Positions 1 through 8,524 of a DNA stretch of 64,000 nucleotides are shown here, one piece after another. The stretch covers positions 40,409-104,408 of the forward strand of contig CAMTXZ010000004.1 in NCBI GenBank assembly GCA_947085765.1. The letters are read 5' to 3'. Source of the stretch: JAKFXL01 sp947085765 (GTDB taxonomy: Bacteria > Pseudomonadota > Gammaproteobacteria > Tenderiales > Tenderiaceae). Made by a program: the position numbers and the translations under genes. The notes beneath the pieces are model-generated. The model did no database searches, was not told the origin of the DNA, and saw only the letters and a list, made by a program, of their open reading frames with translations. The stretch's first letter is position 1; each line of letters opens with the position of its first letter.

Positions 1-1
1 T

Positions 2-1255
2 CTGCGATTACTGGAGACACTTGGCTCCACCAGCAGTGGCTCCACGATCTACCACCACATTGAGCGCTGTTTCCTTGAGCTCGAATCAACCCAGCTAGAG
101 AGCGAGACCCAATATATAGAGCTGCTTGAGCTGCTGCTTGACGCCCTTACCCACTCGCTCGGCCAAGACTCCCCTCTCTATACCTCCGGCCATATCCTGC
201 GTACCACTTTGATTCCACCGCTGCTACCACATGAACTGCGGCGTCTAAAGACAGATGCAAAACAATTGATAGCCCAGCTTCAGCAGCAAGATAGCTTCGA
301 ACCATCATCACCCAACCACAGTGTTATCCCACGGAGCGGCCAAACCGCTGCCACTGTTACCACCGGGTACGACCTTGAGAGGCAAAACAGAAACAGCACA
401 ACGGCACCTGGCCATTTCGACCAGTCGCTACAGGAGACACGCAGCAATCTCCAGAGCATCAAGGGCAAGCTCGACAGACAGATAGAACAAGCCGTCGCAT
501 ATAACAACGAACTAGCCCACCTGATCAAAGCGTCGATGGAGGCAATCCGAGTAGTAGATGCCAAACAGGATGTCGACGAAATGCGCATCACCCACCTACA
601 GCACTACATCAAGCTATTCAAGGAGCACCAGGACCTTACCACTAAATTCAGCACCATCCAGCAACAGCTTAATGCCTTTGAAAATGAGAGCCAGCAGCTG
701 GACGATGAGCTTACCCGAGTCCACATGTTGAGCGTGACGGATGAGCTGACCCAGCTCCCGAATCGCCGCGCCTTCATCCAGCGACTCGATAACGAAATGG
801 CGCGTGTGCAACGCTACGGCTCACCGCTAGCGCTGGCCATCATCGATCTGGATGAATTCAAACCGATCAACGACACCTTTGGCCACAACGCTGGTGATCA
901 AGTGCTACGCTATTTTGCCGAGACCGCGCTAACGGTGCTGCGCCATCACGACACTGTCGCCCGCTATGGTGGCGAAGAGTTTGCAGTGCTGATGCCCAAT
1001 ACCGAGATTGAGGGTGCGCTCTGCACCCTGAAAAAGATCCAGAGCGAAGTGGCTGGCTCGCTCTGCCGCCTGGACGACGGCGTCGAGATCACCGCCCCCA
1101 CCTTTTCCGCTGGAGTCGCCCTTTACAATCCTGGTGAAAGCCCGGAAGAGTTAATTAAACGTGCCGATACCGCGATGTATCGCGCCAAACATTCAGGTCG
1201 CAACCGCATTGAAGTACACACCATGGGGACCAAACAGAAACTCCAGGCAACGTGA
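2..1255 (+). CDS. GGDEF diguanylate cyclase, 5' end outside window
   Basis: Makes cyclic di-GMP from two GTP. The reading frame is open back to the first bases of the window, so the gene begins upstream; a TTG at 209 is in frame but nothing marks it as the true start. The visible N-terminal part (about 240 residues) is helical and charged, with heptad-like stretches and no membrane segment, so it is probably a cytoplasmic coiled-coil sensor or linker. The C-terminal GGDEF domain covers about 720-1240: DELTQLPNRRAF opens it, the active-site loop is GGEEF (968-982), and an intact RxxD product-inhibition site (RHHD, 941-952) lies exactly five residues before it. The enzyme should therefore be active and feedback inhibited. 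Converges on secF across a shared terminator. What the N-terminus senses cannot be told. Confidence 0.93.
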   Translation: MRLLETLGSTSSGSTIYHHIERCFLELESTQLESETQYIELLELLLDALTHSLGQDSPLYTSGHILRTTLIPPLLPHELRRLKTDAKQLIAQLQQQDSFEPSSPNHSVIPRSGQTAATVTTGYDLERQNRNSTTAPGHFDQSLQETRSNLQSIKGKLDRQIEQAVAYNNELAHLIKASMEAIRVVDAKQDVDEMRITHLQHYIKLFKEHQDLTTKFSTIQQQLNAFENESQQLDDELTRVHMLSVTDELTQLPNRRAFIQRLDNEMARVQRYGSPLALAIIDLDEFKPINDTFGHNAGDQVLRYFAETALTVLRHHDTVARYGGEEFAVLMPNTEIEGALCTLKKIQSEVAGSLCRLDDGVEITAPTFSAGVALYNPGESPEELIKRADTAMYRAKHSGRNRIEVHTMGTKQKLQAT

Positions 1256-1270
1256 CTGAATAACTGAAAC

Positions 1271-1304
1271 AAAAAAGGCCCGCTTCAGCGGGCCTTTTTA
1301 TTTT
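1271..1304. terminator. bidirectional intrinsic terminator
   Basis: A 9-bp stem AAGGCCCGC / GCGGGCCTT with loop TTCA (1275-1296) is flanked by an A-run on the left and a T-run on the right. It can stop both the diguanylate cyclase transcript (+) and the secDF transcript (-). Confidence 0.9.
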
Positions 1305-1322
1305 ATCGCCAGCAGCTAGCCG

Positions 1323-2255
1323 CTACGGCGTAGAGTCAACCTCTGCCCCCTCCTTTTCAACCTGCATCAAGTCAGCCTTGCTCACCCCCATCAGGACAAT
1401 CAGGCTACTGGCAATATAGATAGATGAGTAAGTACCTACCGCAATACCGATAATCAGTGCCAGGGCAAAGCCGTGGATCGCCTCACCGCCAAAAAGAAGC
1501 AGTGAAATCACCACCAGGCTGGTAGTGCCGGAGGTCATGATGGTACGTGACAATGTCTGGGTGACGGACTGGTTGATGATCTCAATCGGACTCACCTTGC
1601 GCACCTTGCGGAAGGTTTCGCGAATACGATCGTAAACCACGATGGTGTCATTGAGGGAGTAACCGATCACCGCCAATATTGCCGCCAATACCGTCAGATC
1701 GAACTCCCACTGAAAGATGGAAAAAAGCCCGATGGTAATAATGACGTCATGCAGGGTGGCGAGCACTGCACCCACTGCAAAACGGGCCTCAAACCGGAAG
1801 TAGACATAGATCAGGATACCAAACAGTGCCGCCAGAATCGCCAGACCACCATCTTCGGTCAGCTCCTTACCGACCTGCGGACCAACAAACTCAATGCGGC
1901 GCAACTCTACCTTGTGGCCATCATCATTCAGCGCCGCCAGTACCTTATTGCTGATCTCGGCCTGCGCTGATTCACTGGGCGCCAGACGGATCAGAACATC
2001 CTGTGAGGTACCAAAATGCTGCACTACAGCCCGTTCAAAACCACCCTTGGCCAGTGCACCACGCACAGCCTGGAGGTCGGCCGACTGCTCATAGCCCACC
2101 TCAACCAGGGTACCACCGGTAAAGTCGATCCCCAGATTCAGGCCACGGGTGGCCACTGAGCCAAGGGCGATAATTACCAGCAGCAGCGAGATCAGCAGGC
2201 CGATTTTGCGCGTGCCCATAAAGTCGACCGTGTTTTTTACATTAAAAAATTCCAT
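1323..2255 (-). CDS. secF: protein translocase subunit SecF
   Basis: Inner-membrane partner of SecD; uses the proton-motive force to help draw proteins out of the SecYEG channel. 310 residues, the usual length. It has TM1 near residues 16-36, the periplasmic P4 region opening with LGIDFTGGTLVEV, then five clustered C-terminal helices including the conserved SLNDTIVVYDRIRE segment. Two ATGs are adjacent (2258 and 2255). The Shine-Dalgarno AAGGAG at 2263-2268 lies 4 nt from the first and 7 nt from the second, so I chose 2255. Last gene of queA-tgt-yajC-secD-secF, 11 nt after secD. Confidence 0.97.
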   Translation of the reverse strand: MEFFNVKNTVDFMGTRKIGLLISLLLVIIALGSVATRGLNLGIDFTGGTLVEVGYEQSADLQAVRGALAKGGFERAVVQHFGTSQDVLIRLAPSESAQAEISNKVLAALNDDGHKVELRRIEFVGPQVGKELTEDGGLAILAALFGILIYVYFRFEARFAVGAVLATLHDVIITIGLFSIFQWEFDLTVLAAILAVIGYSLNDTIVVYDRIRETFRKVRKVSPIEIINQSVTQTLSRTIMTSGTTSLVVISLLLFGGEAIHGFALALIIGIAVGTYSSIYIASSLIVLMGVSKADLMQVEKEGAEVDSTP

Positions 2256-2266
2256 CATCCCTCTCC

Positions 2267-4129
2267 TTAGATCGACAGCTTATTCACGCGGCGGCCGCCG
2301 TATGCCAGATTGACCAGCGCACGAGTACCGAGGATGGCAGTAAACATTGAAGTAAGAATGCCCAGGCAGAGCACCACGGCAAAGCCCTTGACCGGACCTG
2401 ACCCCAACCAGAAGAGCGTGATCCCGGCAATCAACGTAGTGATATTGGAGTCAGCAATAGTCGCGGCCGCCCGCTCAAAACCTGCGTGAATACTGGCCTG
2501 CGGCGAGTTTCCATTGCGCAGCTCTTCACGGATACGCTCATAGATCAGAACGTTAGCATCCACCGCCATACCGATGGTCAAGACGATACCGGCGATACCC
2601 GGCAGGGTTAGTGTCGCTTGCAACATCGACAGCAACGCAGTAAGCAGCACCAGATTCATCACCAGCGTAACGTTGGCAATCATGCCAAAGGCACGGTAGT
2701 AGAGCGCCATGAAGATCATCACTATTACAAAACCGACCACCATCGACTTCATACCCATTTCGATGTTGTCCTGACCCAGGCTCGGTCCAACGGTACGCTC
2801 TTCGATGATCTCAAGCGGCGCAGACAAAGCACCGGCACGCAGCAGCAGCGCCAGATAGCTAGCCTCTTTGCTCTCAAGGCCGGTGATCTGGAAGCTATTG
2901 CCAAAAGGTTCACGGATATTCGCCAGGCTGATCACATCCTCAACTTTAGATTTCACCCGCTCTTCAACACCATTAACGATCTTGATCTCGCTCTTGCTCT
3001 CGACATAGACCACCGCCATCAGCTTGCCAACATTCTCCTTGGTGATGTCATGCATCTTGCTGCCACCCTTGCTATCCAGGGAGATAGAGACCGCCGGACT
3101 GGCATCACCCTGATCGATGGTGGCTTTTGCACCAACGATAGAGTCACCCGTGATGATAATATTCTTTTGCAGCAATACCGGCTTGCCGGTTGCACGCTCA
3201 TTGAAGAGACGGGAGCCAACGGGCACACGCCCATCAAGCGCATCTTGAACATTGCCGGTCTCATCCGCCATCCGAAAATCGAGAGTTGCTGTGGCGCCAA
3301 GAATCTCCTTGGCACGGGCGGTATCCTGCACCCCTGGCAACTGTACTACGATACGGTTTTCACCCTGCTGCTGGATCAGCGGCTCGGCCACGCCCAGCTC
3401 ATTAATACGGTTACGCAAGGTTGTGACGTTCTGTTGCACGGCCAGTTTGCGGGTCTCACGTTTCTCCTGCTCAGAGAGATTGACACTCATAAAAATGGCG
3501 TCACCCTTCTCTGTATCCGACAGCAGCAGGTCACGGAACTCCTTGTGAATCAGGCTCTCAGCCGTGGCGCGATCTTCAACACTGCGAAACTTAATCTGCA
3601 GGCCACCGCTGGAGACACGGCCAATGGTGAGGTAACGGAGTTTGTCCTCACGCATCAGACTACGCAGATCACCGACATAACGATCTTCGGCCATCTCAAC
3701 GGCAGCATCGGTATCGACCTCCATCAAAAAGTGCACACCACCACGCAGGTCGAGGCCGAGATACATCGGCAAGGCCCCCAGGGAGCGCAGCCAATCGGGG
3801 GTCGAGGAGGCCAGGTTGAGGGCAATTACATACCCGTCATCCTGAAGCGCCGTCTTCAGGCCGTCGCGAGCCTTAAGCTGCTCCTCGGTATTATTGAAAC
3901 GAACAATCAACCCCTGAGCCTGTAGATCCATCGCCTTCACATCGATCTCCAGGCGGCCCAACTGGGCGCGCACGTCATCGATGGTCGCCTGATTAACTTC
4001 GGCGCCTCGTATGGATGAGATCTGCACCGCCGGATCCTCACCATAAAGATTTGGCAACGCATAAAGAGCACCGATCGCCATAGCAGCAACGATCAGCAGG
4101 TTTTTCCACCAGGGGTATTGATTGATCAT
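2267..4129 (-). CDS. secD: protein translocase subunit SecD
   Basis: Large subunit of the SecDF accessory translocon complex. 620 residues, as in E. coli. TM1 is at about residues 8-27. The large periplasmic domain contains DLRGGVHFLMEVD. Five C-terminal helices follow, with the conserved TIGMAVDANVLIYERIREEL motif carrying the helix-4 Asp of the proton pathway. No strong Shine-Dalgarno precedes the ATG. It sits between yajC and secF in the usual order. Confidence 0.97.
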   Translation of the reverse strand: MINQYPWWKNLLIVAAMAIGALYALPNLYGEDPAVQISSIRGAEVNQATIDDVRAQLGRLEIDVKAMDLQAQGLIVRFNNTEEQLKARDGLKTALQDDGYVIALNLASSTPDWLRSLGALPMYLGLDLRGGVHFLMEVDTDAAVEMAEDRYVGDLRSLMREDKLRYLTIGRVSSGGLQIKFRSVEDRATAESLIHKEFRDLLLSDTEKGDAIFMSVNLSEQEKRETRKLAVQQNVTTLRNRINELGVAEPLIQQQGENRIVVQLPGVQDTARAKEILGATATLDFRMADETGNVQDALDGRVPVGSRLFNERATGKPVLLQKNIIITGDSIVGAKATIDQGDASPAVSISLDSKGGSKMHDITKENVGKLMAVVYVESKSEIKIVNGVEERVKSKVEDVISLANIREPFGNSFQITGLESKEASYLALLLRAGALSAPLEIIEERTVGPSLGQDNIEMGMKSMVVGFVIVMIFMALYYRAFGMIANVTLVMNLVLLTALLSMLQATLTLPGIAGIVLTIGMAVDANVLIYERIREELRNGNSPQASIHAGFERAAATIADSNITTLIAGITLFWLGSGPVKGFAVVLCLGILTSMFTAILGTRALVNLAYGGRRVNKLSI

Positions 4130-4177
4130 ATTTTTAGAGTACCCGGAACGTCCGTTGTTTCTTGAATATATCGTGGG

Positions 4178-4510
4178 TTAAATCTTCAGACTGCCCTTGG
4201 GCAGAAGTGAACCGATGGCATTTTTTTGCACCTGTACCTCAACACCTGCGGCGATCTGCAGGGTGATAAAGGTATCATCCAGCTTGGTGATACGGCCAGC
4301 CAGTCCACCGGTGGTCACCACTTCATCATTTTTAGCGATGCCGGCGGTCATTTTTTTGTGCTCTTTGGCACGCTTGAGCTGAGGACGCAACAACATAAAA
4401 TAGAAGATTACAAACAGCACTATCAGGAAAATAAAATTGGCTATACCCGTTTCACCGCCTGCGGCAGCAGGGGCCTGTTGGGCCATCGCATCAGTAATAA
4501 AAAAGCTCAT
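4178..4510 (-). CDS. yajC: preprotein translocase subunit YajC
   Basis: Small single-pass membrane subunit that copurifies with SecDF. 110 residues: short N-terminus with an AMAQ-like segment, one TM helix (NFIFLIVLFVIFYFMLLRPQ), then a basic cytoplasmic domain with GGLAGRI. An ATG three codons upstream (4519) is also in frame; I prefer the one giving MSFF, which matches the family N-terminus. It is 48 nt upstream of secD and 90 nt downstream of tgt; that gap shows no clear terminator and may hold a secondary promoter. Confidence 0.95.
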   Translation of the reverse strand: MSFFITDAMAQQAPAAAGGETGIANFIFLIVLFVIFYFMLLRPQLKRAKEHKKMTAGIAKNDEVVTTGGLAGRITKLDDTFITLQIAAGVEVQVQKNAIGSLLPKGSLKI

Positions 4511-4609
4511 AACATCCATCCCTAATTAATGTAAATGCAATTTAAAAAATCGCGGGTCAATAACGCGCAAAACCACCCATCTACAGGCACCGTGCGCAAA
4601 CGGCGCTCA

Positions 4610-5725
4610 TTATGACACAGCTTCTCCGTTTTGCGCGCGCCGGGCATAAAACTCCGTCACGAATGCCGCCAGCCGCTGCTCAGCAATGGCGGCGCGCAAC
4701 CCCTGCATCAGCTCCTGGTAGTAGTAGAGGTTATGAATGGTATTAAGCCGTGCGCCGAGAATCTCCTGACACTTGTCGAGGTGCTTCAGGTAGGCACGAC
4801 TATAGTTGCGGCAGGTGTAACAGCCGCAGCTCTCATCCAGTGGTCGGGTATTCTTTTCATGTTTGGCATTACGAATACGGATATCACCAAACCGGGTAAA
4901 GAGGTGACCGTTGCGGGCGTTGCGGGTCGGCATCACACAGTCGAACATGTCGATGCCACGCCGTACCGCCTCGACGATATCCTCCGGTCGCCCCACGCCC
5001 ATCAGGTAACGTGGTTTGTCCTGCGGCATCTGCGGTTGCAGATGGTCAAGGATCATCGTGCGCTCCTCTTCAGTCTCGCCGACAGATAGACCGCCGATGG
5101 CGTAACCATCAAAACCGATCTCGGCCAGACCATTCAAAGAGGTGGTACGCAGTTCTGGATACATACCACCCTGAACAATACCAAACAGCGCCGAATCGTT
5201 ACCCTCATGTGCCGCTTTACTACGTTTGGCCCAACGTAATGACATCTGCATCGAGCTGCTCGCGCGCTCTTCCGTGGCCGGGTATGGGGTGCACTCGTCA
5301 AAGACCATGACGATGTCCGCCCCCAGTTCACGCTGCACCTGCATGGAGCGTTCGGGATCGAGGAAGACCTTGTCGCCGTTCACTGGCGAACGGAAGGTGA
5401 CCCCCTCTTCGGTGATCTTGCGCATATCGCCCAGACTAAAGACCTGAAAGCCGCCGGAGTCGGTAAGGATCGGGCCATCCCAGTGCATGAAGTCATGCAG
5501 GTCGCCATGCAGCTGCACCACCTCGGTACCGGGGCGCAACATCAGGTGAAAGGTATTGCCGAGGATGATCTCGGCACCCGTACCCCGCAGCTCTTCGGGT
5601 GTCATCGCCTTCACCGTGCCGTAGGTGCCGACCGGCATGAAGGCCGGCGTCTGCACCGTGCCGCGGTCAAAGGTCAGGGTGCCACGGCGGGCGACGCCAT
5701 CGGTTTTGTGTAGTTCAAACTTCAT
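4610..5725 (-). CDS. tgt: queuine tRNA-guanine transglycosylase
   Basis: Exchanges guanine-34 of GUN-anticodon tRNAs for the queuosine precursor preQ1. 371 residues. Visible landmarks are DSGGFQVFSL near residue 90, the nucleophile region IDMFDCVMPTRNARNG, and the zinc site CxCxxC (CGCYTC) followed by a downstream His. The start overlaps the end of queA by 11 nt, so the two are translationally coupled; the next enzyme of the pathway is the upstream gene. Confidence 0.97.
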   Translation of the reverse strand: MKFELHKTDGVARRGTLTFDRGTVQTPAFMPVGTYGTVKAMTPEELRGTGAEIILGNTFHLMLRPGTEVVQLHGDLHDFMHWDGPILTDSGGFQVFSLGDMRKITEEGVTFRSPVNGDKVFLDPERSMQVQRELGADIVMVFDECTPYPATEERASSSMQMSLRWAKRSKAAHEGNDSALFGIVQGGMYPELRTTSLNGLAEIGFDGYAIGGLSVGETEEERTMILDHLQPQMPQDKPRYLMGVGRPEDIVEAVRRGIDMFDCVMPTRNARNGHLFTRFGDIRIRNAKHEKNTRPLDESCGCYTCRNYSRAYLKHLDKCQEILGARLNTIHNLYYYQELMQGLRAAIAEQRLAAFVTEFYARRAQNGEAVS

Positions 5726-6806
5726 CTGGAATCTCTCTCTCCGCCAGTGCCGCTGCCTCAGGCAGGATCAACATGGCATCGCCATAACTGAAAAAACGGT
5801 ATTCATGTTCAACGGCGTGGAGGTAAGCCGCCATCACCCGTTCATATCCCCCCAGGGCGCTCACCAGCATCAGCAGGGTCGACTCCGGCAGGTGGAAGTT
5901 GGTGATCAACAGATCAATCACCTGGAATTGATAACCCGGCGTGATGAAGAGACGGGTCTCGCCGCTGTAGGGTTGTAACCGGCCTGATGCAATGCCTGCC
6001 AGTTGCGCGGCACTCTCAAGGCTGCGCACCGAGGTTGTGCCTACCGCGACTACCCTGCCGCCACGACGGCGGGCCGCACTGATTTTGTCGCAACACGCCT
6101 GATTCACCTCCAGATACTCCGCGTGCATGTGGTGATCCTTAATGTCATCGGCCCGCACCGGCTGAAAGGTGCCCGCGCCGACGTGAAGGGTGACAAAGGC
6201 TTGGTCGACACCCTTGGCGCTGAGACGATCGAGTATTGCCTGATCAAAATGCAACCCCGCCGTGGGCGCCGCTACTGCGCCGGGATTACGGGCGTAGACG
6301 GTCTGATAACGGTCATGATCGGCCTGCTCATCGGCACGATCTATATAGGGTGGCAATGGGATGTGACCGATCTCATCGAGGATCTCAAACAGTGGCCGGG
6401 GATCATGGAAACGCAACTGAAACAGATCCGCCTCACGCCCCAACACCTCCACCTCAACGCCATTATTGAGCGGGCCATCCAGATGGAGACGGCTACCGGG
6501 CTTGGGCGATTTGCTGGCACGTACATGGGCCAGGGCGTGATGTGCATCCAGCACCCGCTCGATCATCACCTCGACCTTGCCGCCACTCGCCTTGCTACCA
6601 AACAGGCGCGCCGGAATTACGCGGGTATCGTTGAAGACCAGCAGATCACCGGGCTGCAGCAGCTCGACAATATCGGCAAAGGTGCGATCCTCAAGGGTGT
6701 TGTTCTGCCCATCAAGCAGCAGCAGACGACTGGCACAACGTTGCGCCAGTGGCTGTTGTGCAATCAGGTGTGGCGGAAGTTGGTAATCGAAGTCACTACG
6801 TTGCAT
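5715..6806 (-). CDS. queA: SAM:tRNA ribosyltransferase-isomerase QueA
   Basis: Transfers and isomerises the ribosyl part of SAM onto preQ1-tRNA to give epoxyqueuosine. About 363 residues, full length. Family landmarks include FDYQLPPHLIAQ at the N-terminus, FNDTRVIPARLFG, AAPTAGLHFD and GTTSVRSLES. The frame stays open ten codons further (to 6836), but MQRSDFDYQLP is the conserved N-terminus, so I start at 6806. First gene of the sec/queuosine operon, divergent from tRNA-Leu across about 100 nt. Confidence 0.96.
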   Translation of the reverse strand: MQRSDFDYQLPPHLIAQQPLAQRCASRLLLLDGQNNTLEDRTFADIVELLQPGDLLVFNDTRVIPARLFGSKASGGKVEVMIERVLDAHHALAHVRASKSPKPGSRLHLDGPLNNGVEVEVLGREADLFQLRFHDPRPLFEILDEIGHIPLPPYIDRADEQADHDRYQTVYARNPGAVAAPTAGLHFDQAILDRLSAKGVDQAFVTLHVGAGTFQPVRADDIKDHHMHAEYLEVNQACCDKISAARRRGGRVVAVGTTSVRSLESAAQLAGIASGRLQPYSGETRLFITPGYQFQVIDLLITNFHLPESTLLMLVSALGGYERVMAAYLHAVEHEYRFFSYGDAMLILPEAAALAEREIPDEV

Positions 6807-6852
6807 GGCGCGGGATGTTATCAGTTTCAACTTCATCTCGCGAGTTTTGCGC

Positions 6853-6880
6853 TTGCTGAATGAAATTAAATCGTTATACT
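6853..6880 (+). promoter_or_regulatory. predicted sigma-70 promoter of tRNA-Leu
   Basis: A -35-like TTGCTG (6853-6858), 16-nt spacer and -10 TATACT (6875-6880) precede the tRNA by 26 nt. The following bases, ACGCGCTCCC, form a GC-rich discriminator typical of stringently controlled stable-RNA promoters. Prediction only. Confidence 0.6.
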
Positions 6881-6906
6881 ACGCGCTCCCATTTCGATGG
6901 GGATTC

Positions 6907-6993
6907 GCCGGGATGGCGGAACTGGTAGACGCGCCGGACTCAAAATCCGGTTCTGGTGACAGAGTGCGAGTTCGATTCTCGCTCCCGGCACCA
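6907..6993 (+). tRNA. leuX: tRNA-Leu (anticodon CAA)
   Basis: 87-nt class II tRNA. The acceptor stem GCCGGGA (6907-6913) pairs with TCCCGGC (6983-6989), followed by an A discriminator and an encoded CCA. Anticodon stem CCGGA/TCCGG encloses loop CTCAAAA with anticodon CAA at 6941-6943, reading UUG. A long variable arm and a T-arm with GTTCGATTC are present. Confidence 0.97.
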
Positions 6994-7039
6994 ACTTGAA
7001 ATAGTCACACGTTTAACGGTGACACCCCGTTTCAGTTGG
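6991..7039 (+). other. stem-loop overlapping the tRNA 3' end
   Basis: Two nested inverted repeats: CCAACTTGAAA (6991-7001) with TTTCAGTTGG (7030-7039), and inside it GTCAC (7004-7008) with GTGAC (7019-7023). The outer arm includes the tRNA CCA. No T-run follows, so it is at best a weak terminator or a processing structure of the precursor. Confidence 0.3.
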
Positions 7040-7054
7040 TATTACCCCATCCAC

Positions 7055-8278
7055 TTATTCAAATCTATACCCCTTCGGCACTACCACTATCCCCTCGGCA
7101 GAGACTTGAAACTGCTGGCGGTCGCGCTCCAGATCAAAACCGATCATTGCACCATCCGGCACACTCACATCTTTATCGATGATGCAGCGGTTAATCTGCG
7201 CGCCCCTGCCGACAGAGACCCCTTCGAACAGCAGTGAATCATGCACCATCGCCTCATCACCGACAAAAACATTATTAAACAGAATGGAGTGCTGCGCACA
7301 ACTACCAGAGATCACGGCACCGCTGGAGATAATGGAGTTGATGGCGATCCCTTCATTGCCCATGTTACCCGCCACAGTGCGGGCCGGCGGATGTTGTCCC
7401 GAATAGGTGCGAATAGGCCAATCTTTTTGATAAAGATTCATCGGCGGCACCTGATCCAGCAGATCCATATTGGCGCGGTAGTAGGAGTCGATGGTGCCAA
7501 CGTCGCGCCAGTAACGATCCGGTGAGACACGCCCCACCTCGCTGCCAAACGGGTAACCACAGACTCGACCAGCATCGATCATGCGCGGGATGATGTCCTT
7601 GCCAAAATCGTGGCTGGAATCGCTACGCTGCTGATCCAGCTCCAGCACCTCTATCAACCTGCGGAGGGAGAAGATGTAGACACCCATCGAAGCCAGGACG
7701 CGACTCTCACTGCCCGGCATGGATTGTGGCACTGCCGGCTTCTCCTCAAAAGAGCTGATGCGCTGATCGCCATCAAGCGTCAGAACACCAAACTGATGTG
7801 CCTCATTTAGCGCCACATCCATGCACGCCACAGTCAAATCGGCACCACTGGCCAAGTGCACCTTCATCATCGGCGCATAGTCCATGCGATAGATATGATC
7901 GCCCGGCAGGATCATCACCTGCTCGGCACCGCTACGCTCCAGCAGATAGAGATTTTGATAGATGGCGTCGGCCGTGCCACTGTACCAGCGCTCGCCTTTG
8001 CGCATCTGCGGCGGCACCAGGGTGATGTACTCCCCCAACTCCGGATTAAAGATCGACCAGCCGTCGCGTACATGTTTCTGCAACGAATGGGATTTGTACT
8101 GCGTCAACATCAGCACCCGCCGCACCCCGGAGTGCAGGCAGTTGCTAAGTACAAAATCAATAATGCGGTACTTGCCACCAAAGGGCACCGCTGGCTTGGC
8201 ACGATCCTCTGTCAATGGATGGAGACGTGAACCGATGCCCCCCGCAAGAATCACTGTCACTGTATTTAAAAATGTCAT
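7055..8278 (-). CDS. glgC: glucose-1-phosphate adenylyltransferase (copy 1)
   Basis: Makes ADP-glucose from glucose-1-phosphate and ATP, the committed step of bacterial glycogen synthesis. 407 residues. The N-terminal nucleotidyltransferase fold has LAGGIGSRLHPLTEDRAKPAVPFGGKYRIIDF, with the regulatory and substrate Lys/Arg positions in place. A GDHIYRMDY metal/substrate motif follows, and the C-terminal part is a left-handed beta-helix (residues about 300-405). A second, clearly divergent paralog lies at 16701-17966 inside the glycogen operon. This copy stands alone, without other glycogen genes beside it. The 246-nt upstream gap holds the terminator of the next gene and an inverted repeat. 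Confidence 0.93.
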   Translation of the reverse strand: MTFLNTVTVILAGGIGSRLHPLTEDRAKPAVPFGGKYRIIDFVLSNCLHSGVRRVLMLTQYKSHSLQKHVRDGWSIFNPELGEYITLVPPQMRKGERWYSGTADAIYQNLYLLERSGAEQVMILPGDHIYRMDYAPMMKVHLASGADLTVACMDVALNEAHQFGVLTLDGDQRISSFEEKPAVPQSMPGSESRVLASMGVYIFSLRRLIEVLELDQQRSDSSHDFGKDIIPRMIDAGRVCGYPFGSEVGRVSPDRYWRDVGTIDSYYRANMDLLDQVPPMNLYQKDWPIRTYSGQHPPARTVAGNMGNEGIAINSIISSGAVISGSCAQHSILFNNVFVGDEAMVHDSLLFEGVSVGRGAQINRCIIDKDVSVPDGAMIGFDLERDRQQFQVSAEGIVVVPKGYRFE

Positions 8279-8390
8279 GTTGCCCCCCCGACTGTTTTTA
8301 TAGTGTCCATACCACTTCTCTCCACTACCAAGGCAGAAACCATACCACTGCCAATAGCCTTATATAGATCATGCCGTTATGAAAATAACT

Positions 8391-8436
8391 GTTCAAAACG
8401 GAGCGGCCTACACAACTGTTTTGCACCATTTTGAAC
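8391..8436. repeat. inverted repeat upstream of glgC copy 1
   Basis: GTTCAAAA (8391-8398) and TTTTGAAC (8429-8436) form a perfect 8-bp inverted repeat with a 30-nt spacer, lying in the intergenic stretch 8279-8524. It could be an operator pair or a weak hairpin. Nothing else recognisable is in this gap except the terminator at its right-hand end. Confidence 0.35.
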
Positions 8437-8456
8437 ATGCCGATCACAATTATGGG

Positions 8457-8495
8457 GCAGACAAAACTAAAAAGGGGCGCATCACTGCGCCCCTT
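8457..8495 (-). terminator. intrinsic terminator of the lipoprotein gene
   Basis: A GGGGCGC/GCGCCCC stem (8474-8480 with 8487-8493) is followed, on the minus strand, by TTTTTAGTTTTG. It lies about 30 nt beyond the lipoprotein stop codon. Confidence 0.85.
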
Positions 8496-8524
8496 GAATT
8501 TGATTTGATCAGATCAAACCGTCG

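Noticed and set aside
2618..3925. 435-codon open frame on the + strand opposite secD
   Set aside because: It lies entirely antisense to a conserved secD gene; the translation is His/Gln/Arg-rich and resembles no protein family. A codon-bias shadow.
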